Source of the DNA: Tannerella sp.
GTDB lineage: Bacteria > Bacteroidota > Bacteroidia > Bacteroidales > Tannerellaceae
DNA length: 13,943 bases
Direction of reading: 5' to 3'
NCBI GenBank assembly: GCA_031261145.1
Contig: JAISJX010000233.1
Location: forward strand, 1 to 13,943
Below the pieces are notes generated by a model that saw only the letters and a program-made list of their open reading frames with translations, had not been told where the DNA came from and made no database searches. How positions within the stretch are numbered: the stretch's first letter is position 1; each line of letters starts with the position of its first letter. Of this stretch, positions 6,845 to 13,943 are shown in pieces. A program made the translations under genes and the position numbers.

Positions 6845-8338
6845 ATGAGAAATTTAATTTATAATACAGTACAGTACCTGCTTTTAGGTACATTTATGTT
6901 CGGATTGTCCTCTTGTTTAGGAAATCTGGAGCCGGTTATCAACGACAAGATTATGCCGGAGAACTTTTTTAAGAGTGAAGAAGACGCTCGTGCAGCGGTG
7001 ACGGCTATTTATAATCCTCTTGGCCCAAACTGGAATCAAATCTATTGTTCGCAGGTGGAATCGCCATACAATATTTCAAATTTAACCACGGATGATATGG
7101 GCTTGCAGAGGAATGACATTGAAGCGGTAGAGAGGTTTTTGTGGACGTCAACCACCGGCGCCGTGAATAAATTCTATGCCCAGTTTATCAAACATGTCAG
7201 TCGCGCCACCTTGTTGATGGATGATTTAAAAAACACACCCATGAACGAGAAAAAGAAAGGTGAATTTATCGCCGAGGTACAATGCGCCCGGGGGATATAT
7301 ATGTTTTGGCTGTATGATTTTTACGGAACGGCAGGCGTAGTGCTCGATCCGGACATCTTGCGTAACCCCGAACAGGAAGTCTTTCTGGAACGGTCTTCCA
7401 AAGATGAGTTTGTCGCTTTGATAGAAAAAGACCTGAAAGAGGCGGCGGCAACGCTTCCCGCCACGTATGACGCTAAAGATTGGGGGCGTTTCACCAAAGG
7501 CGCCGCGTATGCTGTCTTAGCCAAACTCTACATGCAGGAAAAGCGTTGGAAAGAAGCGGAAACAATATGCCGCGAAATCCTGAAGTTGGGCTATGAGTTG
7601 CAGGCAGATTATTCCTCCATTTTTGCTGTCGAAAACGAGAAGAATGAGGAGATTATATGGGCTGTTCCCTGTTTGGCGGCCGGTATCGGAAACCTGTGGA
7701 TGACGGAAGCGGTGCCTCCCGGTTATCCCTTGCAGAACACAAGGACTCAACGCTGGAATGTATATAATACGCCCTGGCGTTTCTACGACAAGTATGAGAA
7801 GGGCGATAAGCGTTTGGAACGGTTGATTGGCGAATTTTACTATACCCCAGCCGGAGCTACCGAACCTGTTTTGGCTGACCGCAACACTTTCGATCTGTTT
7901 GAGAGGGGCTGTTTCCCAATGAAATATCCCGAAGACCCTGCGCAAACAGGAGAATGGAGCGGGAATGATTTGGTTGTATTCCGCTATGCAGACGTGTTGC
8001 TTGAACTGGCCGAAGTCATCAACGAACAAAACGGGCCGACAGCAGAAGCAACAGGTTATGTAGAGCAAATACGCGCCAGAGCCGGTTTGCCTAATTCCAT
8101 TCCCGCAGCAGCAACCGCTACCAAAGATGCTTTCCGCGATTATATCTTAGATGAAAGCGGAAGGGAATTGTTCTGCGAAGGACACCGCAGACGTAACCTG
8201 ATTCGTCATGGGAAGTTCATCTCGACAGCCCATGAAGACGGTTACACCACGGCGAAAGACCACATGGTTCTGTTCCCGTTGCCGCAAAACATTCTTGATG
8301 AATCCAAAGGCAAGATAAAACAAAATCCCGGATATTAA
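6845..8338 (+). CDS. SusD/RagB-family glycan-binding lipoprotein
   Basis: Surface lipoprotein that forms the lid over the SusC barrel and binds the glycan to be imported. The protein has 497 residues. Its lipoprotein signal peptide ends in GLSSC, with lipidated Cys24. The SusD N-terminal region follows (PENFFKSEEDARAAVTAIYN, 38-57). A TPR-like helical segment, including YAVLAKLYMQEKRWKEA, spans about 218-252. Typical C-terminal SusD motifs are FRYADVLLELAEVINE (379-394), ELFCEGHRRRNLIRHGKF (441-458) and LFPLPQNIL (476-484), with the usual ending KQNPGY. It starts 25 bases after the susC stop and shares its transcript. The ligand is not predictable from these motifs. Confidence 0.96.
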   Translation: MRNLIYNTVQYLLLGTFMFGLSSCLGNLEPVINDKIMPENFFKSEEDARAAVTAIYNPLGPNWNQIYCSQVESPYNISNLTTDDMGLQRNDIEAVERFLWTSTTGAVNKFYAQFIKHVSRATLLMDDLKNTPMNEKKKGEFIAEVQCARGIYMFWLYDFYGTAGVVLDPDILRNPEQEVFLERSSKDEFVALIEKDLKEAAATLPATYDAKDWGRFTKGAAYAVLAKLYMQEKRWKEAETICREILKLGYELQADYSSIFAVENEKNEEIIWAVPCLAAGIGNLWMTEAVPPGYPLQNTRTQRWNVYNTPWRFYDKYEKGDKRLERLIGEFYYTPAGATEPVLADRNTFDLFERGCFPMKYPEDPAQTGEWSGNDLVVFRYADVLLELAEVINEQNGPTAEATGYVEQIRARAGLPNSIPAAATATKDAFRDYILDESGRELFCEGHRRRNLIRHGKFISTAHEDGYTTAKDHMVLFPLPQNILDESKGKIKQNPGY

Positions 8339-8351
8339 TCCGGCAAAAAAT

Positions 8352-8389
8352 ACAGAAACACGAAGTTTGTTATGACTTCGTGTTTCTGT
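8352..8389 (+). terminator. Hairpin after susD, possible (partial) terminator
   Basis: Perfect 15-bp stem, 8352-8366 (ACAGAAACACGAAGT) with 8375-8389, around an 8-base loop. The following bases (TTCTCGTATT) are only moderately T-rich, so it may end transcription incompletely and lower expression of the enzymes relative to SusC/SusD. A transcript-stabilising role is equally possible. Confidence 0.65.
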
Positions 8390-8398
8390 TTCTCGTAT

Positions 8399-8414
8399 TA
8401 AATTTGTACCTTTA
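8399..8414 (+). promoter_or_regulatory. Candidate promoter of the GH92-GH172 operon
   Basis: Two overlapping -7-like readings are possible. TAAATTTG (8399-8406) is an exact TAnnTTTG match. TACCTTTA (8407-8414) ends in A, but is followed by CCCCCC and resembles the element before the last gene (13257-13264). TTTC at 8383-8386, 20 bases before the second element, is a weak -33 candidate and lies within the hairpin. The GH92 start codon is 29 bases downstream. Confidence 0.45.
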
Positions 8415-8443
8415 CCCCCCAAACTGATAATACAACGAAGAAG

Positions 8444-11400
8444 ATGAAGCGCCTGTTTATATCCATAATGTTTGTTGCCTGTGCGTCAGGACTATTTGCG
8501 CAAAGCAAAGTCCTGTTTGAGATAGGGCGGCAAGACGGCTCAGCGGCTGAGTTTGCTTTATACCCGAATCAGTATGACGCTTTTCTGGCTCAATTCTCCG
8601 GAGAGAAATCCTATTATGTGGGCTACTCTACCCCTGCCAAACATTGGCCTTATGTGCTGCCCGGTCCGCTGGATTCTTGGGGTGGTGGCGGTTATTGGGC
8701 AGGATACCATCCACGTCATTTCCCGTCCGTCTATTTTCCGGTGGAGAAAGGTTCGCAACGGGGAAACTGCTCTTTGTCTTTATTTTTTGTCGGCGTCAAT
8801 GACAAGCATCCTGTAAAAATCCGTATGGAAATAAACGGTCATCGTTTCGAGGAAGAAATAACCGGAAGCGATAATGACGCCCTGCTGAAAGGCGAATCAA
8901 CCGCCGGAACACAGAAAAAGATACAAGTGGATTTTCCGGCATCCTGGTTGCAGCCGGGCATCAACCGGATACAAACAGGAAGCATTGCCGGTACATGGGT
9001 CATGTTCGATTGCATCCGTTTGGAAACGCCAAAGGGTATTACATTAGGCAAAGCTTCTTCCTCGCTGATACATTCGGTCAAAGCGGCGCCGTTTGAATAT
9101 GTACGGGAAGAGAAACGTATTCAACCTGTATTGGTGGAGATTACACAGTTTGATGCGTCCCGCGAACTGACGTTTCAGGTTTCCGGTTTTCCGCCGGTGA
9201 CGCGGATAGTGGAATCCGGGCAAAGCATTCAGGAGATATACCTGCCTGCCCTGGCTGCGGGAAAGAAACCGCAAACGGCAGAGATTGCTATCCGTCAGGG
9301 CAATGAAACGGTTTACCAAGGAGAGATTACACGCGCTCCCCAACCCTTGCACGAATATGCGGATGATGTGGATTTGTTGATGGGAACCGGTAATTCGCGC
9401 TGGATGTTCAAACCCTCGCCCTGCCTGCCTCTGAGCATGGTGCAGATAGGCCCCGACAATCAGGACGAGATTTGGAAGGCGGGATATGAATACACCATCG
9501 AAAACATCATGGGTTTCAGTCATTTGAGCGACTATTCGATGAACGGCTTGCTGATGCAGCCTACCTGCGGCGAACTGCAAGTGAATCCCGGACGGGAGCA
9601 ATATCCCGATGAGGGCTACCGTTCCCGCATAGATAAATCGTCGGAAAAAGCGGAAACAGGCTGTTATTCCGTCTATATGACCGATACGAAAATCAAAGCC
9701 GAAATAACCGCCACCCGCCGGGCAGCCCTGCAGCGTTACACTTTTCCGAAGCGTGACGACGCCCGTATCATCATTGACATGTTTACGCCGACTGAAATTG
9801 TTACGAATCTGACCGATACGCGGATTACCAAAGTGAGCGACCGGGAAATTGAAGGTTATGCCTCTTTTTACAGCAATTTCAGCGGTTATTCGATGGAGCA
9901 GGAATATACGCTTTATTTTGTGCTTCAGTTCAGTAAGCCCTTCGATTCCATGGGCGGATGGGTGAATGAAGGAGTAAAGCCTGTTACCGGATATATTGAC
10001 CACTGGGACAGGAATCATCAATTTGATACGCCGGCGGAGATACGCCATAATATCACCGAAATCAGAGGTAAGGGAGATGCCGGTGTGTTTGTCAATTACC
10101 GGACGGAAGAAGGCGAGGAGATATTGGTACGTTCCGGCGTGTCGTTAGTGGATATGAAAGGTGCGCGTACTAATTTGGAAAAAGAACTGTCCGAACCTTT
10201 CGGATGGGATTTTGCCAAAGTGACGGCAAATGCCCGTGCGGTCTGGAACGAATATCTGGGACGTATCCAAATAGAAACAGACGATTACCTGCAAAAGAAA
10301 AAGTTCTACACCAATCTCTATCGGGCGATTGCCGCCAAAGCCGTCTGGAGCGATTACGACGGACGTTACCGGGATGAAGACGAACAAATCAGGCAGTTGG
10401 ACAATCCGGCAGATGCCATCATCTCCGGCGAATACTGGAATACGTTCTGGAACATCCAGCAACTGTTCAACCTGATAACGCCGGAAATATCCGCTCAATG
10501 GGCGCGGTCGGCTGTTGCATTATATAAAAACACAGGCTGGTTCAATACCGCTCCTTTCGGCATAGAACATTCAGGGGTCATGGTGGCTATGCATGACATT
10601 TCCCAGATTCAGGGCGCCTGGCAAAGCGGAATAAGGGATTTCGACCTGAATACGGCTTATGAAGGTTTGAAAAAGATGCTGATTACGCCGCCTCAGAAAT
10701 ATGCAGGTGGAGGAACTGTGGGAGTGGAGCATTTGGTTCCCTACATGGAATACGGATATGTGCCCGCAGGCAAAGGTCGAGTATCCAATACGCTGGAATA
10801 TGCTTATGACGACTGGTGTCTGGCTCAGATGGCAAAAGTCCTGAACAAGCCGGACGATTATGAATATTTCTTTAAACGGTCGGAAAACTGGCGGAATATC
10901 TTTGATACGGAATCCGGTTTTATACGTCCGAAAAACGACAAGGGGGAATGGATAGAACCGTTTGACCCTTACCGTACACCCGGTTTTACCGAGGGAAATG
11001 CGTTTAATTACACCTGGTTTGTTCCGCAGAACCCGAAAGGTTTGATAGAAGCAATGGGCAAAGACCGTTTTATCAGCCGGTTGGACGAAGCAATGGAAAA
11101 ATCAGCCCGCGCCAATTTCAATGCTTCAGGCGACAACTTTTCAGCCTATCCCATCAATCATGGAAATGAAACATCCATGGAAGTGGCTTATCTGTTCAAT
11201 TGGGCAGGCGCCCCCTGGCTCACACAGAAGTGGGTTCGGGCTATTCAGGAACAGTATTACGGCATTACGCCTTATGACGCCTATCCGGGCGATGAGGATT
11301 TGGGGCAGATGAGCAGTTGGTTTGTGATGAGTGCGTTGGGATTATTCCAGATGGATGGCGGTTGTGCGCAAGAGCCTGTGTATGAATTGGCATCGCCCCG

Positions 11401-11608
11401 CTATCCCAAAGCCGTGATACGCTTGGACGGCAAATACGGACGGGGACAAACATTCGTCATCGAAGCGATAAATGCCTCCAAGGAAAACAAATACATCCAA
11501 AAAGCGGAACTGAACGGGCAACCGCTAAACAGTTTCCTGATTCCACAAAGCGAGGTTTTAAAGGGGGGACATTTGGTTATTTACATGGGAACAACATCTA
11601 TAAAATAA
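8444..11608 (+). CDS. GH92-family glycosidase (alpha-mannosidase type) with N-terminal PL4-like module
   Basis: GH92 enzymes are calcium-dependent exo-alpha-mannosidases. This 1054-residue protein has a signal peptide (1-19, ending LFAQ). Residues 22-195 form a beta-sandwich-like module resembling domain III of polysaccharide lyase family 4: FEIGRQDGSAAEFAL (25-39), YYVGYS (57-62) and GTWVMFDCIRLE (183-194). A linker domain (about 200-300) precedes the GH92 domain (about 303-1051). GH92 hallmarks are SMVQIGPD (331-338), IMGFSHLSDYSMNG (355-368), YWNTFWNIQQLFNLITP (664-680), EGNAFNYTWFVPQ (850-862, Glu850 as likely general acid), HGNET (906-910) and YPGDEDLGQMSSW (947-959, Asp950 and Asp952 as likely base residues). 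The usual GNEPSH wording is GNETSM here, so linkage or sugar preference may differ from characterised members. Most GH92 proteins are roughly 750 residues; the excess is the N-terminal region. It is followed 2 bases later by the GH172-like gene. Confidence 0.92.
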   Translation: MKRLFISIMFVACASGLFAQSKVLFEIGRQDGSAAEFALYPNQYDAFLAQFSGEKSYYVGYSTPAKHWPYVLPGPLDSWGGGGYWAGYHPRHFPSVYFPVEKGSQRGNCSLSLFFVGVNDKHPVKIRMEINGHRFEEEITGSDNDALLKGESTAGTQKKIQVDFPASWLQPGINRIQTGSIAGTWVMFDCIRLETPKGITLGKASSSLIHSVKAAPFEYVREEKRIQPVLVEITQFDASRELTFQVSGFPPVTRIVESGQSIQEIYLPALAAGKKPQTAEIAIRQGNETVYQGEITRAPQPLHEYADDVDLLMGTGNSRWMFKPSPCLPLSMVQIGPDNQDEIWKAGYEYTIENIMGFSHLSDYSMNGLLMQPTCGELQVNPGREQYPDEGYRSRIDKSSEKAETGCYSVYMTDTKIKAEITATRRAALQRYTFPKRDDARIIIDMFTPTEIVTNLTDTRITKVSDREIEGYASFYSNFSGYSMEQEYTLYFVLQFSKPFDSMGGWVNEGVKPVTGYIDHWDRNHQFDTPAEIRHNITEIRGKGDAGVFVNYRTEEGEEILVRSGVSLVDMKGARTNLEKELSEPFGWDFAKVTANARAVWNEYLGRIQIETDDYLQKKKFYTNLYRAIAAKAVWSDYDGRYRDEDEQIRQLDNPADAIISGEYWNTFWNIQQLFNLITPEISAQWARSAVALYKNTGWFNTAPFGIEHSGVMVAMHDISQIQGAWQSGIRDFDLNTAYEGLKKMLITPPQKYAGGGTVGVEHLVPYMEYGYVPAGKGRVSNTLEYAYDDWCLAQMAKVLNKPDDYEYFFKRSENWRNIFDTESGFIRPKNDKGEWIEPFDPYRTPGFTEGNAFNYTWFVPQNPKGLIEAMGKDRFISRLDEAMEKSARANFNASGDNFSAYPINHGNETSMEVAYLFNWAGAPWLTQKWVRAIQEQYYGITPYDAYPGDEDLGQMSSWFVMSALGLFQMDGGCAQEPVYELASPRYPKAVIRLDGKYGRGQTFVIEAINASKENKYIQKAELNGQPLNSFLIPQSEVLKGGHLVIYMGTTSIK

Positions 11609-11610
11609 AT

Positions 11611-12585
11611 ATGAAAAGTAGAATAAGCATTGTATTAGTGTGCATTTTGGTGCATTTGGGCGTTAATGCCCAGACAAAAGATTTGTCGGATTTGAAAGCA
11701 TTCGGCACGATGGGTAAAGAGTTGAAAACTTTGACCAAGGACAAAGAAACCGTGCTTTGGGAGTACAAAGGCAAAGGCGTAATGACCCACGCATGGTTCG
11801 GCGGGAGTTTTCCAAGCTATGAACAAACGCGAATCAAGTATTACGTGGATGGGGAAACAACGCCTTCTATTGATATGGAACTGTTTATGGGACACGGCAT
11901 TGGCTTCAACGACAGTAATGCCCCCTGGATGGTAAGCAAAATGGGCAAAACAGGTTCGCCCAGTGGCATTTACAACACATTCAGGATTCCTTTCGGTAAA
12001 GAGATTAAGGTTACGGCTCAACTCGCGTCCGGCGCTCCCGACAATCCCGATTTCTGGTTTATCTTGCGCGGAACGGAAAATCTGCCCGTCACCTTGGGCG
12101 GGGTACAACTTCCCGACAAGGCTCGCCTTAAACTGTATAAGATTGAGAACAAGGAATTTGACCCTTTAGTTGAATTTGATATGTGTAATGTGACCGGCAA
12201 AGGCGCTATGTTCTTGGTGACACTGGAAGCCAAGGGATTGCGACAGAGCAATCATGTGAGCGATATTAGCTATTTGGAATCGTGCATTCGCGCTTATATC
12301 AATGGAAACAACCAGCCGCTTTTGCTATCATCGGGTTTGGAAGACTATTTCCTTGGAACATTCTATTTTAACAAAGGAGGATATTACGGTGAGATCGCAG
12401 GAGTTACCCATCTCGACAAGAAAGCGGCGGAATTTTCCGGCTATCGCTTTCACGATGAAGACCCGGTGTTTTTCCAGAATGGACTTCGGCTTACCAACAG
12501 AGTAGGTGAAATGGTGGGAGACAGGATAATACAAGACCCTCCGAGGACAAGGTATAATACTTATGTATGGCTTTATCAGTGGTAA
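11611..12585 (+). CDS. DUF2961 / GH172-family furanosidase-like exported protein
   Basis: Characterised GH172 members act on alpha-D-fructofuranosides and D-arabinofuranosides. The protein has 324 residues, with a signal peptide ending VNA-Q (residues 1-20). Family features are VMTHAWFGG (57-65), RIKYYVDGE (74-82), LESCIRAYING (222-232), LLSSGLEDYFLGTFYFN (238-254), GVTH (264-267) and FSGYRFHDEDPVFFQNGLRL (275-294). It ends YNTYVWLYQW, a natural-looking family end. Glu223 and Glu244 are 21 residues apart. This matches the spacing of the catalytic pair I recall for the Bifidobacterium enzyme (Glu270 and Glu291), which makes them the likely catalytic residues. It is shorter than many relatives, because the N-terminal segment before the first beta strands is compact. 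Only 2 bases separate it from the GH92 stop, so translation is probably coupled. Substrate is inferred only from the family. Confidence 0.85.
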   Translation: MKSRISIVLVCILVHLGVNAQTKDLSDLKAFGTMGKELKTLTKDKETVLWEYKGKGVMTHAWFGGSFPSYEQTRIKYYVDGETTPSIDMELFMGHGIGFNDSNAPWMVSKMGKTGSPSGIYNTFRIPFGKEIKVTAQLASGAPDNPDFWFILRGTENLPVTLGGVQLPDKARLKLYKIENKEFDPLVEFDMCNVTGKGAMFLVTLEAKGLRQSNHVSDISYLESCIRAYINGNNQPLLLSSGLEDYFLGTFYFNKGGYYGEIAGVTHLDKKAAEFSGYRFHDEDPVFFQNGLRLTNRVGEMVGDRIIQDPPRTRYNTYVWLYQW

Positions 12586-12617
12586 TTAAAAAATTGAAAA
12601 TTATAAATTAGAATAAG

Positions 12618-13184
12618 ATGAACAATAGACTTTTAAATTTGATGGTGGCGGTTGGCTTGTGTTTGGCTTTTACTACCGGGTGTTGCAATCAGCCGGCGAC
12701 GACGAGTGTTTCTTCTTCTTGGAAAGATGAGTTGAAAACGGAAATTCCTTTGTTGGGACACCGCAACTGGATAGTGGTGACGGATATGGCTTATCCTCTG
12801 CAAACGGCGCCGGGCATCAGGACGATATACACTGATGCTTCGTATATGGACATCCTCAGTTATGTGTATGGCGAAATAGAAAAGGCGCCTCACATCAAGG
12901 CTCATGTCTATCAAGATAAGGAGTTTCTGTCTCTCGACGAACAGATGGCTCCCGGAACGGATTTGCTTCGCCAACAGATGAAAGCTCTTTTCGGCAACGA
13001 GATAAAACCCGTGCCACACGAGGAACTAATCGCCCGTTTGGATGAAGTGAGCCGCATGTTTCACGTAGTTATTTTGAAAAGCACTTTGACAACTCCCTAC
13101 ACAACTGCATTTTTCGAGCTTGATTGCAACTATTGGGACAGTACGCGGGAAGAAGCATTGCAAAAGAAAGTCAATCAACAATGA
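12618..13184 (+). CDS. RbsD/FucU-like lipoprotein, putative sugar mutarotase
   Basis: The protein has 188 residues, with a hydrophobic signal sequence ending TTGC, so it is probably lipidated at Cys22. No acidic residues follow the cysteine, so I favour a periplasmic-facing anchor over surface display. The soluble part resembles RbsD/FucU sugar mutarotases. GHRNWIVVTDMAYP (47-60) parallels the family's GHxDxIVIxDxxxP, with His48 and Asp56 at the same spacing of eight as the key His and Asp. TTPYTTAFF (158-166) parallels the conserved C-terminal PYxN-type segment. Known RbsD and FucU are cytoplasmic and catalyse pyranose/furanose or anomer exchange of ribose and fucose. An exported version is unusual. 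It lies 32 bases after the GH172-like gene in the same apparent operon, which suggests it acts on a sugar released by those enzymes. The family call rests on motifs only. Confidence 0.72.
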   Translation: MNNRLLNLMVAVGLCLAFTTGCCNQPATTSVSSSWKDELKTEIPLLGHRNWIVVTDMAYPLQTAPGIRTIYTDASYMDILSYVYGEIEKAPHIKAHVYQDKEFLSLDEQMAPGTDLLRQQMKALFGNEIKPVPHEELIARLDEVSRMFHVVILKSTLTTPYTTAFFELDCNYWDSTREEALQKKVNQQ

Positions 13185-13256
13185 ACTATTAATTATAAAT
13201 TATGCGAATAAAGAGTTAAAAAAGGCAAAAAGAATATCGGAAACGTTTTAATTTAC

Positions 13257-13264
13257 TACCTTTA
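13257..13264 (+). promoter_or_regulatory. Promoter-like element before the last gene
   Basis: TACCTTTA followed by CTCCCAA, 21 bases before the start codon at 13286. It is nearly identical over 13 bases to the element at 8407-8419 in front of the GH92 gene. It differs from the TAnnTTTG consensus in the last base, and no clear -33 TTTG is seen. No hairpin terminator is visible between 13185 and this point. Confidence 0.4.
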
Positions 13265-13285
13265 CTCCCAATTAAAATAAAATTT

Positions 13286-13943
13286 ATGAAAAACAGATTT
13301 TTATCTCTAATCATTGTCGTTTGTACGACATTATTGTTGTCATTTGGAATGACTGTCAACGCATTTTCTCAGTCAGAGTCGGTTCTCTGGCAGATTGGAA
13401 CGGCTGACCAAAGCGGTAAGGAGTTTGCCCTTTTTGAAGCCGCGAGTTATAAGAAATTTCCGTCGAAATTTCAGAATGGAGGAATCCTCTACGAAGTCGG
13501 GAAAACCAAAACTTCGGACATTCCTTATTTTCTACCCGGGCCAAGCGATGCGTGGGCAGGAAACCGGCAGGGACAACTTATCGTGCATTTCGGCATCGAC
13601 CAAATGGAAAACGATTGCGCAGCAACGTTGAAAATAAATCTTTTGGAAGTGCATCCGGCGTTTCCCCCTGTTTTGCAAATTGAAGTCGGCGATTTTAAAA
13701 CCACCGTCAAAACGCCTAAAGGCAGTAGTCAAGATTATTTGGACGACCGGAAAACGACTTCCAAAGGCTTATCGGTGGAAGTCGATATACCCGCAGGAAA
13801 ACTGCAAAAAGGTGATAATGTATTGATTATAAGAAACACATCGGGAAGTTGGATAGCATTCGACAATATTTTGCTCACTACCGGGAAACCGGTGAAATTG
13901 GGGAAAACCAATGATAAAATCACCGTGCTCAACGCCGAAACAA
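13286..13943 (+). CDS. Exported protein with PL4-like N-terminal module (partial, runs off the window)
   Basis: The frame is open from ATG 13286 to the window edge, 219 codons. A signal peptide covers about residues 1-29 (ending NAFSQ). The rest closely parallels the N-terminal module of the GH92 protein: VLWQIGTADQSGKEFALF (33-50) against VLFEIGRQDGSAAEFALY, PYFLPGPSDAWAG (80-92) against PYVLPGPLDSWGG, and SGSWIAFDNILL (186-197) against AGTWVMFDCIRL. After the module, LGKTNDKITVLNAE begins what may be the same linker domain. The catalytic part lies beyond the window, so the enzyme class cannot be given. A second GH92 or another glycoside hydrolase or lyase are all possible. About 100 bases separate it from the mutarotase-like gene. 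Confidence 0.88.
   Translation, partial: MKNRFLSLIIVVCTTLLLSFGMTVNAFSQSESVLWQIGTADQSGKEFALFEAASYKKFPSKFQNGGILYEVGKTKTSDIPYFLPGPSDAWAGNRQGQLIVHFGIDQMENDCAATLKINLLEVHPAFPPVLQIEVGDFKTTVKTPKGSSQDYLDDRKTTSKGLSVEVDIPAGKLQKGDNVLIIRNTSGSWIAFDNILLTTGKPVKLGKTNDKITVLNAET

Noticed and set aside
9044..10048. 334-codon open frame on the minus strand inside the GH92 gene
   Set aside because: The plus-strand frame has clear GH92 motifs throughout. The antisense frame has no recognisable domain, signal or operon context and is a codon-bias shadow.

Overview
The window comes from a member of the Bacteroidota, most likely the order Bacteroidales. The evidence is a full-length SusC/SusD pair, several promoter elements of the Bacteroides -7 type (TAnnTTTG), A-rich start regions in place of strong Shine-Dalgarno sites, and a transketolase of the Bacteroides type. 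I cannot name the species. All complete genes lie on the + strand.

Layout. Bases 1-71 hold the last codons of an unidentified gene. A nested palindromic repeat (95-263) separates it from a two-gene pentose-phosphate operon, transketolase (410-2443) and ribose-5-phosphate isomerase B (2453-2899), which ends at a strong intrinsic terminator (2936-2974). The next 700 or so bases carry no convincing gene. They contain a second nested palindromic repeat (3057-3187), followed by an AT-rich stretch in which a promoter and leader segment occurs twice, 270 bp apart. The second copy leads into a polysaccharide-utilisation locus: a SusC-type TonB-dependent transporter (3688-6819) and its SusD-type glycan-binding lipoprotein (6845-8338). 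A hairpin (8352-8389) and a new promoter-like element separate these from a set of exported proteins. They are a GH92-family glycosidase with a polysaccharide-lyase-4-type N-terminal module (8444-11608), a DUF2961/GH172-family furanosidase-like protein (11611-12585), and a predicted lipoprotein of the RbsD/FucU sugar-mutarotase type (12618-13184). A last gene, cut by the window edge (13286 onward), begins with the same N-terminal module as the GH92 protein.

How the genes may work together (inference). SusD and SusC would capture and import an oligosaccharide across the outer membrane. The GH92 enzyme would remove alpha-linked mannose-type residues and the GH172-like enzyme would cleave furanosidic links. 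The lipidated mutarotase-like protein would equilibrate the released sugar for uptake. Transketolase and RpiB could feed released pentose into central metabolism, but the terminator after rpiB shows they are a separate transcription unit. GH92 together with GH172 suggests a glycan with both mannose and furanose residues. The substrate is not proven by sequence. No regulator (hybrid two-component system, SusR or sigma/anti-sigma pair) lies inside the window.
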